The notes below the pieces were generated by a model. That model was not told the origin of the DNA and did no database searches. It saw only the letters and a list, made by a program, of their open reading frames with translations. From contig OX328124.1 of the NCBI GenBank assembly GCA_946811695.1, positions 84,305,293-84,369,292 of the forward strand: DNA of 64,000 nucleotides, written 5' to 3'. Source of the stretch: Gonocerus acuteangulatus (lineage: Eukaryota > Arthropoda > Insecta > Hemiptera > Coreidae). Position numbers and translations under genes: made by a program. The first letter of the stretch is position 1, and each line of letters begins with the position of its first letter. Below, piece by piece: positions 24,585 to 33,331 of the stretch.

Positions 24585-25767
24585 TCACTCCCCCCCCCAA
24601 TGGCAGCGTCACAGAAGCGGACAGGAAGTCTGATGAGGCGTCCACGTCGTGACATCTTCACTGATGAAGGCTTGTCAGCTTCTGTGGCGGTGGTATTGTC
24701 ACAAGGTTCTGGTTGAGGTGTTGGTATAGGTGGGTGGGTTGGTGTTGTGGTGGTAGTGCTGGTGAGGTCTTCCAGGATGTGGGCTGGTTTCAGTCGGTCA
24801 ATTGTGACAGTCTTCTGCCCTGTGCCAAGACCGATGACAAAAGTCTTATCTCCTCTCTGGAGAACAGGATGCGGTCCAGTGTATGGCGGTGTGAGGGGCT
24901 TCCTGATGGCGTCGTCCCGCAGGAAGACATGTGAGCAGGTCTTTAAGTCCTTGGGAACAAAGGCTTGTGCTTGACTCGCCCTGTGTGGGGAGGGCTGTAG
25001 GCGCTTGAAGTTCTCACGAAGTTTGAAAAGGAAGTCCTGCGGCTCTTCGGGATGAGGGGTTGACTCTAATAGCTCTCCGGGTAGTCGTAAGGGCTGCCCA
25101 TACGTCAACTCGGCAGCACTTGTGGAGTTGTCCTCCCTTAGTGCTGCTCTCAAGCCTAGGAGGACTGTGGGTAGCAGTTCTGTCCAAGAGTTTGAGTCGA
25201 TAAGGTGTGCGGTGAGGGCAGTCTTCAGGGTCCTGTGCCATCTCTCCACAACACCGTTGGACTGAGGGTGGTATGCCGTAGTTCTACAGCGACGCGAACC
25301 AAGTAAATTTAGGAGCCTGTTGAATAGTTCGCTTTCAAACTGGCGCCCTTGGTCAGTTGTGATCCGTGCAGGGACCCCGAATCTACAGATCCATGTCCTG
25401 TAGAAAGCTGAAGCAACTGTTGTTGCGGAGATGTCCTCGAGGGGCTCTGCTTCGGGCCAGCGTGAATACCTATCCGCCATGGTAAGGCAATAGCGCTTTC
25501 CATCCGATGGCGGCAAGGGTCCAACTATATCCACGTGGACATGCTCGAATCTGCCGGCTGGAGCGAAGGTACCTGGAGGTGTTACGGTGTGCCGGTGTAT
25601 CTTTGAGCGCTGGCAGGCGATGCAGCTCCTAGTCCAGATCGCAAGGTCCGCTTGCATACTTGGCCAGAAATACCTTTGCGACACCAGTCGGCGAGTCCCA
25701 CGAACGCCAGGGTGGCTGAGGCTATGAAGCTTTTTAAAAACTTCCTGACGGAGTGTTGGTGGTACAT
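24566..25767 (-). CDS. pol: pol 3' part: integrase (after a frame break)
   Basis: This is the integrase, which inserts the cDNA into host DNA. It is in a different frame from the upstream pol segment and has no start of its own, because the codon at 25684 is GTG. The zinc-binding HHCC motif begins near the frame break with two His spaced HxxxH and continues with CIAC. The catalytic triad is complete: Asp in HVHVDIVGP, Asp in TTDQGRQFES and Glu in NGVVERWHR, with 35 residues between the last two. A C-terminal PPYTGPHPVL stretch matches the GPY/F module, and no chromodomain is seen. The last codons read through the polypurine tract and end inside the 3' LTR. The domain looks intact but cannot be made as part of this copy's pol without correcting the break. 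Confidence 0.9.
24586..24600 (-). other. polypurine tract
   Basis: TTGGGGGGGGGAGTG lies directly upstream of the 3' LTR (one base from TGTAGC) on the element strand. It is the expected plus-strand DNA primer, and it is also translated as the Gly-rich end of pol. Confidence 0.85.
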
Positions 25768-27717
25768 ACGGTCGGGCTTTAGCTGTAGATTCGGGTTCTG
25801 AAGAAGCTCTGGAATCGACGGGTCTTCCTGCTGAGCCTGGATGATGCTCCCCATATCGTCAGGACTGTCTATTGCCTCCATCCGTGAAAGTGTATCCGCT
25901 ACCTTGTTTTCAGCCCCAGAGACATGACGAATGTCGCTAGTGAACTGGCTAATGAAGTTCGTGTAGCGAATTCTCATGGGTGTTGCAGTCTCGGGCTTCT
26001 GGTATAGGGCATACACGAGCGGCTTGTGGTCCGTCAGTATGCTGAACATGCGACCTTCGATGCATGGCCTGAAGTGCTTGACGGCGCTGTAGATGGCAGT
26101 GAGCTCGCGGTCGTAGGCAGAGTATCGCTGCTGTGCTGATGTTAGGGCCCTCGAGAAGAAACCAAGAGGTCGCCAATGGTCTCCCTCACGCTGTTGGAGG
26201 ACAGCCCCAACCGCGGAGTTAGATGCATCGCAAGCTAGGGTCAATTCGGCGTCTGAAGAGGGGTGTGCTAACGTTACAGCATCCTTAATGTCTCGTTGGC
26301 ATCGGGCGAAGGCTTCCTCTGCTTCCGGGGTCCATGGGACGGGGGTGCTGTCGTTCTTCTTGCTGTTGCCGATTAGGGCATGAAGAATGCGCTGTACTTC
26401 TGCTGCTTTAGGGAGGCATCTTCGATAAAAGTTTACCATCCCTAAAAATCGTCGGAGATGACCCTTGGTGGTAGGACGAGGGAATTCAGCGATTTGGTCC
26501 GCCTTGCTCGGAAGAGGTTTAATGCCTTGGGAGTTTACAAGGAAGCCTAAAAACTCGACTTCGGACTTGCAAAACTCCGACTTGAGCGGGTTGATGGTTA
26601 ATCCATGCTGATTTAGCCGTCTGAAAACTTCTTCCAGGTGTGTGCGATGCTCTTCCTCTGTGGTTGACGCTACCAGTATGTCGTCGAGGAAGACAAAAAC
26701 ATACGGCAGAGCGAGGATGCTGTCCATTAGGCGCTGGAATGTTTGCGCAGCATTTCTTAGTCCGAAGCACATCACCAAGAATTCGAAGAGACCGAAAGGG
26801 GTGATCACTGCAGTTTTTGGGATGTCTTCTTCCGCCGCCGGCACTTGGTAGTAAGCACGGTTGAGGTCGATCTTACTGAAGATTGTCTTCCCAAAAAGAT
26901 TGGTGTTGAGGGCTTGTATGTTGGGTACACTGTACCTGTCAGGCAAAGTCTGGGCATTGAGTCGGCGGTAGTCCCCACAGAAACGCAACGTGCCGTCTTT
27001 CTTCGAAACGATGTGGAGAGAGCTTGCCCAAGGACTGCTGGATGGTCTGCAGATACCCTCCTCGACCATCTTCAGGAATTCTTCCCTTGCAGCGTTGTAA
27101 CGGTCAGGTGGAAGACGTCTAGCTTTCGATGTTACCGGTGGTCCCTTTGTCTCAATGAAGTGCTTGATGGGATGCTTCGGCTCCTGCGGTACAGCAGATG
27201 GGCGTGTGATGGACGGGTATTTCCGTAAGAGCTCGTAATACCACTCACCGCAAGGTACTGCGAATATGGAAGGTGTGGTGTTATGTTTGAGGCTGCCTCT
27301 GGAAGTTAGACCGGTCTGCGAGTCCACTAGCCGTCGTCCCTTAAGGTCGACTAAGATGTGATGGTGGAAGAGGAAGTCCGCTCCGATGATCGGGTTGCTG
27401 ACGTCGGCCAAGATGAAGGACCAACGAAGTAGGCGTCGAAGTCCGACGTTGAGGGTCTTCTTGACTTCCCCGTAAGTCTTTATTGTGGTGCCGTTGGCTG
27501 CAAAAAGGGTGAAGTTGGCGGGGTGGTTTCGCTCTCGTCGCCGCGCTGGGAAGACGGATACGGCTGCACCGGTGTCAACCAAATATCTTTCCCCAGAATC
27601 CTTGTCTGTGATGAATAATCGGCGGTGATTGATATCAGCGACGGAGTCCGCCTTCTCAGTCGCTGAGATTAGTTTCCCTTCTGCGACGTACTCTTCCAGC
27701 TGCACGGTTGTCGGCAT
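25765..27717 (-). CDS. pol: pol 5' part: protease, reverse transcriptase, RNase H
   Basis: The frame opens at an ATG at 27717 and overlaps the end of gag in the -1 frame, so it is probably made by frameshifting rather than from that ATG. The aspartic protease motif DTGA is at residues 48-51. The reverse transcriptase has KIDL (Asp 284) and FLDD (residues 343-346) with both catalytic Asp. RNase H keeps Asp 497 (ACDAS), Glu 538 (DREL), Asp 563 (TDHK) and Asp 608 (ADTLS). Homology stops near residue 652; the frame then runs on out of register to 25582. The true continuation is one frame away and begins at about 25765. The break may be a real mutation or an assembly error. Confidence 0.93.
27621..27678 (-). 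promoter_or_regulatory. gag-pol -1 frameshift signal with pseudoknot
   Basis: On the element strand the heptamer G GGA AAC (27672-27678, written in gag codons) is immediately followed by the gag stop TAA (27669-27671). Slipping back one base gives GGG AAA and the pol frame. Five bases downstream of the heptamer a perfect 8-bp stem can form, TCAGCGAC (27659-27666) with GTCGCTGA (27635-27642). Its loop carries GGCGG (27648-27652), which can pair with CCGCC (27621-27625) downstream to give an H-type pseudoknot. GGGAAAC is a known retroviral-type slippery sequence. Confidence 0.75.
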
Positions 27718-28487
27718 TTACGGGCGTTTTCTTTGAAGCGGTGGTGGTAGTAGCACAAAGTTCTACCTTTGCTTCTGGAGCGGCTGCGCTCCCGGCCTCG
27801 TGATCTGCTTCCTCGATCGCGAGCTATTTGGTTTTTGAGCTCGCTGATCTCCAGGGTCAACTTCTGCATCCTCTCCTCGAGCTGGGAAACGGAGGTAGAG
27901 GAACGTGTGTGTGGTTGTGTGGACTGAGAGGTCACCTGGCTAACACTGGGCTCGTAGATCTCGGCGATTCGGTCGGCGATCTCGGCTAGCTTGTCTACGG
28001 ACTGCTCTGTTATCACCGCTAGTGTAGCCTGCATTCGTTCTGGCAGGGCCTTAAGCCACATGGTACGCAGCAATTCTGTGGAAACTGAAGCTCCAGCGAG
28101 CCTTTTCAATTCGTTCAAAAACTGGGAAGGGCGCTCTCCGTCTGCGAGACGCTTATCTTCTAAAAGCCGTCTTATGCGGAGGTTTTCCGACTCGGCGTAC
28201 GTCGAAATTAGTCGACACTTGAGTGCTTCGTAAGGATCTGCGGGAGGATTTTTAACCAAGTCCGAAACCTGTCTCAACACTTCGAACTCCAAGTTGGCCA
28301 CCACCATTTGAAATTTTATTCGCGAACTCAAAATTTTGGAGGTCGCAAATACGGCGTCGGCCTGGCAAAACCATAATTCTGGGTCTGCTCTCCAGAATGG
28401 GGGAATTCTGATATTAGCCCCAGGCCCAGTTGCACTAACCTGAGTTTCCTCTGTCTGCATTTCTTCTTTCTTTTCGTCTTCACTCAT
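27669..28487 (-). CDS. gag: gag
   Basis: Gag is the capsid and nucleocapsid protein that packages element RNA into particles in the cytoplasm. I chose the ATG at 28487; an in-frame GTG lies just upstream and is unlikely to be used. The 272-residue product has a capsid-like region (PPFWRADPELWFCQADAVF through ERPSQFLNELKRLAG) typical of arthropod gypsy-type gags. A coiled-coil-prone stretch (LEERMQKLTLEISELKNQ) and an Arg/Ser-rich basic stretch follow. The C-terminus has a zinc finger CX2HX9CX3C starting near residue 245, the unusual CHCC arrangement of CsRn1 relatives instead of the common CCHC. The ATG overlaps the last bases of the primer binding site. Its stop codon is part of the frameshift signal. 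Confidence 0.92.
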   Translation of the reverse strand: MSEDEKKEEMQTEETQVSATGPGANIRIPPFWRADPELWFCQADAVFATSKILSSRIKFQMVVANLEFEVLRQVSDLVKNPPADPYEALKCRLISTYAESENLRIRRLLEDKRLADGERPSQFLNELKRLAGASVSTELLRTMWLKALPERMQATLAVITEQSVDKLAEIADRIAEIYEPSVSQVTSQSTQPHTRSSTSVSQLEERMQKLTLEISELKNQIARDRGSRSRGRERSRSRSKGRTLCYYHHRFKENARKCRQPCSWKSTSQKGN

Positions 28488-28503
28488 CACGTCGGGGTCA
28501 CCA
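28486..28503 (-). other. tRNA-Trp primer binding site
   Basis: The element strand reads TGGTGACCCCGACGTGAT, which is complementary to the 3' end of animal tRNA-Trp, including the added CCA. It starts three bases after the 5' LTR. tRNA-Trp priming is known for the CsRn1 group. Confidence 0.88.
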
Positions 28504-28506
28504 CTT

Positions 28507-28874
28507 TAGAGGAGTATCAGGTAAAAAATAAAATAAGCCGGTTAAAAAAATAAATGTCTATATAATAAAAAAAATAAAACACTTGGCAATTGAAAAATAA
28601 TAATAATTAACTTCTGATAATAAATTAAATAATAAATAACGGTCCACTGCCAGATAATATAAAGAAAGTCCAAAAAAGTCACACAAAAAATCAGCACCAC
28701 GTTGTCGCACTTTTTATACACACAAAACTTAAATTTGGCTAGGTAATTTTCGGGTTACCTCAAAACCGCGGTAAGAAATTTAAATATTCATAAATTATTG
28801 TGGCACCGGCAACACTGACTAACCCTACGTAACCTTCCCATTGTTGACAGTCAGGTTACTTTCGTGGTGCTACA
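28507..28874 (-). repeat. 5' LTR of the CsRn1-like element
   Basis: This 368-bp segment is identical by eye to 24217-24584. Only the base outside its inner end differs from the equivalent outer base of the 3' LTR. Confidence 0.95.
28711..28718 (-). promoter_or_regulatory. LTR TATA box
   Basis: TATAAAAA on the element strand lies about 160 bases into the 5' LTR. It is a reasonable promoter for the genomic transcript, which would then start near 28685. The same box is in the 3' LTR at 24421-24428. Confidence 0.5.
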
Positions 28875-28908
28875 TACATATTTGACAAGTACGTTAGTAC
28901 TTATTGGA

Positions 28909-28940
28909 TACTAGTTGTGCCCGCGACTTCATCCGCGTGG
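28909..28940 (+). repeat. CCCGCGACTTC repeat motif
   Basis: ACTAGTTGTGCCCGCGACTT and CATCCGCGTGG, read in a row, match a motif that I know to be widespread in arthropod interspersed repeats. It sits about 30 bases beyond the LTR element. I do not assign its repeat class. Confidence 0.55.
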
Positions 28941-30267
28941 ATAGTGACTTAGGGCAGCCTTTTTGGAATATATCTTTTTGTTTATTATTATATTAGCTGC
29001 TACGATTGCTAAAACACGACAGAGCGACTAAGCTGACCCCTTGAGATTGTTAAACTCTAGTAGTTTATAGAGTGTCTGACAAAAAGCAGACAAAAATTCT
29101 AAAAATCATTGTTTTGGGTACTATTGCGTTGATAAAGGCCCCCGATAGTATTTTCCCCCCATATCTTCCATGAACAGACACCGATCCGTAAGAATTTTAT
29201 TATATGTATACATTAACCTACGCCTAACCTAAGATATAGTCTACTAGGAACCTTCAATATATGGGATAGGCGTAAGAATGATTTGGGTCCAAGGAATTTA
29301 TCACCCCAACATCCTGCCAGTGCTCAAGCCATGAGCTTGAAACTTGCTCCTTCGTCGAAAAACAAAATATTATTATCATGTGTAAATTAAAATTAAATAT
29401 TCCAACAAAATATCATAGATTCATTGATAAATAACAACATTAATTGTGCTAATGGGGGTGTGGGGGTGTTGGGGTGAGGGCCTGGTGTGCCTCTGAGTGG
29501 TCGCTGTTGAGCTGCCTTGGGCCTAGCCTGAAACCTTCAATAAAAACATTAACACGCATATTACTGCCCGCTAGGCACTACCATAGGCAATTTTTATTAG
29601 TGGTTCCTCAAGGTCGAGAAATATAGATTTGTTTTTTTTCTTTCCTTTGTGCCAGGGGCTAATTATACCATGTTTAGTTATTTAAAGAAAATGTTCAAAT
29701 CACTAAAAATGTAGGAATTGAGCGATTTCTTCAAAACTGTTGAAAATGCATTCAACGAATTGTATTGTAATTTAGAATCCTCAAATTTGGTAGTTACATT
29801 TTTGGATCTTCTTCGTTTAATACCCATATATATTTTTATAGCATGGCATTTATTGACTGTTACCCAAATGACCAAAATGTGGATATGCCATACAAGATAA
29901 CTTCTAAAACTTTTTGTGTTTGTTCTCATGTCTCCACATGAATTCACAATTCTTTCAATTCTAGCCTATACTTTATTTCTTCTATATCATGTAATTGAAC
30001 ACTAATATTTCTAATAAAATAGAGATGATGGTATTAAACGAAAAATTTCCATATTTTTTCCATATGTCTGCTTATTACGTTTTCTACTACTGAACAGATG
30101 CTTTGAACTCAATCATTATTCCTTTCTAGACAAACTGTTGGTTGAAATTTTGCCAATATGCATTTTCAGAAATTAGATTTTGGTAAATTAGCGATCAGAT
30201 ATTATGTGGGGACTTAGATATTTTGTGTGTCACGCTTAGATATCTCCTTGTCACGCTCTTCCATCCA
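28941..30267. other. AT-rich DNA, nothing recognised
   Basis: A G-rich patch (29452-29490) and a T-rich patch are present. No gene or RNA could be supported. Confidence 0.45.
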
Positions 30268-30330
30268 AAAAGTCCGTCACGCAGGAGCTGCATAACTAAG
30301 CACTTTCCTCAGAATTTGGGTAGTGTAGAT
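30268..30330 (-). repeat. dispersed repeat R-G relative
   Basis: AAGTCCGTCACGCAGGAGC followed by CTTTCCTCAGAA matches 18046-18110 closely. Confidence 0.55.
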
Positions 30331-30614
30331 TGCTTTCCAGAACAATTTTCTTAAAATATCCTCCATAAATAAAATAAAAACATGAATAGTTCTCTTTTAA
30401 ATTTGTAATGAGTAACTGATCAATTAATAATTTGCTTCCAGAGTTATGTTTACACATGGTACCTATTACACTACGTAATAAATACAAAAAACCTCATATT
30501 ATCGTATTTTGATCTAACGCAGGAACAGGATACAGTCACTCTAGTGGTAGAAAGCGCTCCTTGCGGCGGCTTTGTGAACCTACGTCGGACGGGCTTTTCT
30601 ATTGAAATATATTA

Positions 30615-31326
30615 CAAATTAAACCCCCGCTTTCCGATTGACCGATTCAGCTCATTTTTACAACACTTCTTTCTCATGAGTTACCCACGACGTATACCGC
30701 GTTTCGTTACAATACAGCAGAAATTACGACCGGTATCAGTATATTAAGAATTTGGGTCAAGAGTAAACCCCCCCCCCCTTCTAATGAACCGATTTAGTTT
30801 ATTTTTACAACACATATTTACCTGTAGATTACCACTACGAATACCGAGTTTCGTCGAAATATACCAAAAATCACGGCTGGTAGTGGCGAATTGGTATTGT
30901 GGGTCCGGAGTAAACCCCCCCCCCTCCTAATGAACCGATTTAGTTTATTTTTACAACAGTTATTTACCTGTGGATTACCACTACGAATACCGAGTTTTAT
31001 CGAAATATACCAAAAATCACAGCTGGTAGTGGCGAATTGGTATTGTGGGTTCGGAGTAAACCCCCTCTTCTAATGAACCGATTTAGTTCATTTTTATATC
31101 TCACTTTTCTCTCTATATTACCACTACGAATACCAACTTTCGTTGAAATATAACAAATATTACGGCTGACATAGTCAAATTAGTGTTTTGGGTTCGGGGT
31201 AAACCCCCCCTTCCGGTGGACCGACTTTGGTGGTTAACGAACTCGTTCAATCGTTTGCTAATTGAATGCTATATACCAAGTTTCGTGACGAAAAAACAAA
31301 AACTCTGGCCGCTATCGTGTTAACAG

Positions 31327-31342
<16 letters not shown>
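30615..31342 (+). repeat. tandem array of a 145-bp repeat, about 4.5 units
   Basis: The word CTAATGAACCGATTTAGTT recurs at 30781, 30927 and 31070, giving periods of 146 and 143. A more diverged unit precedes (from about 30615) and another follows (from about 31213). Each unit contains ACTACGAATACC, CGAAATATA and a GGGT-CGGAGTAAACCCCC junction. The last unit ends GTTAACAGACA and runs directly into CA and TA microsatellites. Single units occur at 18178 and, reversed, at 51898. Terminal-unit relatives occur at 4996 and 38800, also beside TA arrays. Confidence 0.85.
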
Positions 31343-31415
<73 letters not shown>

Positions 31416-31436
31416 TATATATATAGATATATATAA
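31343..31436. repeat. CA/TA compound microsatellite
   Basis: A CA run at about 31326-31342 passes into a long TA run with small interruptions near its right end. It forms the tail of the 145-bp repeat array. Confidence 0.95.
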
Positions 31437-31454
31437 ATTTTAACGGGGGTCATT

Positions 31455-31562
31455 TTCGGTGTCTACTAGGTAGGATCGATAAAGATTTGAAGATATTTTT
31501 CAAAAATTCCGTCATGAGTCCAACCTCAATAGCTACTTTCCTTCGGAGGAAAGTGCTAAAAT
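31455..31562 (+). repeat. dispersed repeat R-H with perfect hairpin
   Basis: GTCTACTAGGTAGGATCGAT, a TTTTTCAAAAATTCC-like middle and CTTTCCTTCGGAGGAAAG at the right end align with 35555-35655 and 53778-53863. Here ACTTTCCT (31535-31542) and AGGAAAGT (31547-31554) form a perfect 8-bp hairpin around TCGG. Confidence 0.55.
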
Positions 31563-32079
31563 GGTCTCGAAATTTAAATTCCCTCATGATGCAACACCTT
31601 AATGTAGACTTCTTTTCAGTAGTTATATTATAATTCGATTATTTTACAAGGTAGGTTATTATTAACAATTCTGTTGTCCCCTTGCAAAGATGGAACCAAA
31701 CACTAACACCCTTAAGGAGGTTGTAAAGTCATAGATGAAACAAGGTCGACGGGGCGGCAGACTCGTTAAATTTAACTGCAACCGATTAGATTGCACTTGG
31801 TTCGACTTAACAACCAATCTATAAAGCTATCTCCTTGCCCGTTACAATTAGGACTTATCCGATGGCGGTGGGATCACCACAGCTATTATGACACTTGTTA
31901 ATAGCTTTCAGCTCTTGCTTTGCTTCAAAGCGCCCAACAGAAATGATACCGCAAATAACAATAATAGAATTAAAAAAAAAAATAAAAAAAATTGTACTCT
32001 ATAAAACATCCATAAAGAACACAATATATATACTTCCACGGTCAAAGTTTTAATGTCGGTCTACTGGATATGACAGCAT
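31563..32079. other. no feature recognised
   Basis: Moderately AT-rich sequence without a supported frame. Confidence 0.4.
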
Positions 32080-32345
32080 CAACTTGTTAATGCCCAACGT
32101 TTCGCCAGACATTCTTCCGCTTTCCTAAGGGCTTCTTCTGAGAATCTGAATAGTTATTTTCCCTTGTTTTCCTGGAAGAAGAATACCACGGCATCTGTCT
32201 TCGACGTTTTGACATTTATTCCTGCATATCTAAGTGCGTCAACGATGGTTTCGCGTAGGTTTCAGTTCGGGTCTTTTTTATACTTGGTCAGAGTCGAAGG
32301 CGGCCTTTCCAGGCCTCTGATTGGTCCCTTTTCCAGGCTGCACAG
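32080..32345 (-). mobile_element. Penelope-like terminal fragment with degenerate hammerhead-like motif
   Basis: The minus strand reads CAGAAGAAGCC, about 25 bases, then GGCGAAACGTTGG (about 32100-32150). That is the order core, stem, GAAAC, NUH of a hammerhead-like motif with one core base changed (CTGA to CAGA). The sequence up to 32345 includes GGACCAATCAGAGGCCTGG on the minus strand. I infer the end of a Penelope-like element from this arrangement; no RT or GIY-YIG domain is present. Confidence 0.3.
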
Positions 32346-33284
32346 CGGTCCCTTTTCAATAATCATGGTACAAAAAAAAAAAAAAAACAGAAAAAATGGG
32401 CCAAATCGGTGACCTCACCACTGTATACTCCCCTTGTAATATTTAGTTTTTCGGGACTGATATAATTCCAGAAGGTAGATTGGCCTCTCAACTCCTCCTT
32501 CTTACCTCCAACATTCAACCTAATCGGAGGTTTCTATGCTTATTAGGTGGTATTTCTTAAATTAATCTTAAATTTTCACTTCGTTACGAGGTCATAACTG
32601 ACGAGGTGTGACTAAATCGGATCGGGTCGGGACCAATCGTTATTTTCGAATTTGGATAACCATTATTTTCGTGACCAACAGGTTAAGAAAAATTGTATTT
32701 CCAGTTGGCACTTGCGGATTGCTTCATCTGGTCACGGGAGGGACCAACCGCGCTAAGATGGGCCCATTGGAGGCCCACCAAGCGTAAATTTAAAGGCGTT
32801 AACCTCAAGAAGTAGAAGCTATTCTCTCAAGAAAGGGAAAGGCATTGTCAATGCTCTGAGTACGAAAAATTGGTAACGTGTAGATCCTCCGTCGCAAGAA
32901 ATCTGTGATGCATATAAAACGACTTTTAAAATTGAATCAATGATTATAAGCAAATGTAGTATTGTTACACCTACATAACAGGCACCATAAAGCCTTCTAC
33001 GACAATATGCATATAGTTTATATTATTTACGCCAAGCACAGATTTTAATTGCAATTCAAAATTATGTACGTTCTTACTTTATTCATTTAAGGAATTCAAA
33101 ATATTTTCCAAAATTGAATAACCCTCTCTATTGTCGAGGGTTTATGGATACATGATAATAAGTAAACAAATATAAGTATTTTTACTTAAGTAGGATTTTC
33201 GAAGGAAATGTTATTAGGAGGTTTGAAAGTAAAGTGCCACTGAACTCCTTCAACCGGTCAGCAAACAAGTCTTCATTGGGTTTT

Positions 33285-33287
<3 letters not shown>
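32346..33287. other. no feature recognised
   Basis: An A-run lies near 32371. No gene was recognised. Confidence 0.45.

Positions 33288-33331
<44 letters not shown>
33288..33331. repeat. poly-T tract, 44 nt
   Basis: This is an uninterrupted T run. No element body with a target duplication was recognised around it. Confidence 0.9.

Larger units (their letters stand above)
24211..28879 (-). mobile_element. Ty3/gypsy LTR retrotransposon, CsRn1-like
   Basis: A complete element lies on the minus strand in the order 5' LTR, primer site, gag, pol (protease, RT, RNase H, integrase), polypurine tract, 3' LTR. The outer limits include a likely 5-bp target duplication, TACAT (24211-24215 and 28875-28879), with one extra C at the left junction. 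CsRn1 affinity rests on two known hallmarks of that clade: a tRNA-Trp primer site and a gag zinc finger of the CHCC type. There is no env. The coding region is markedly richer in GC than the host DNA. The LTRs look identical, which implies a recent insertion, yet pol has one frame break near 25765. Confidence 0.93.
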
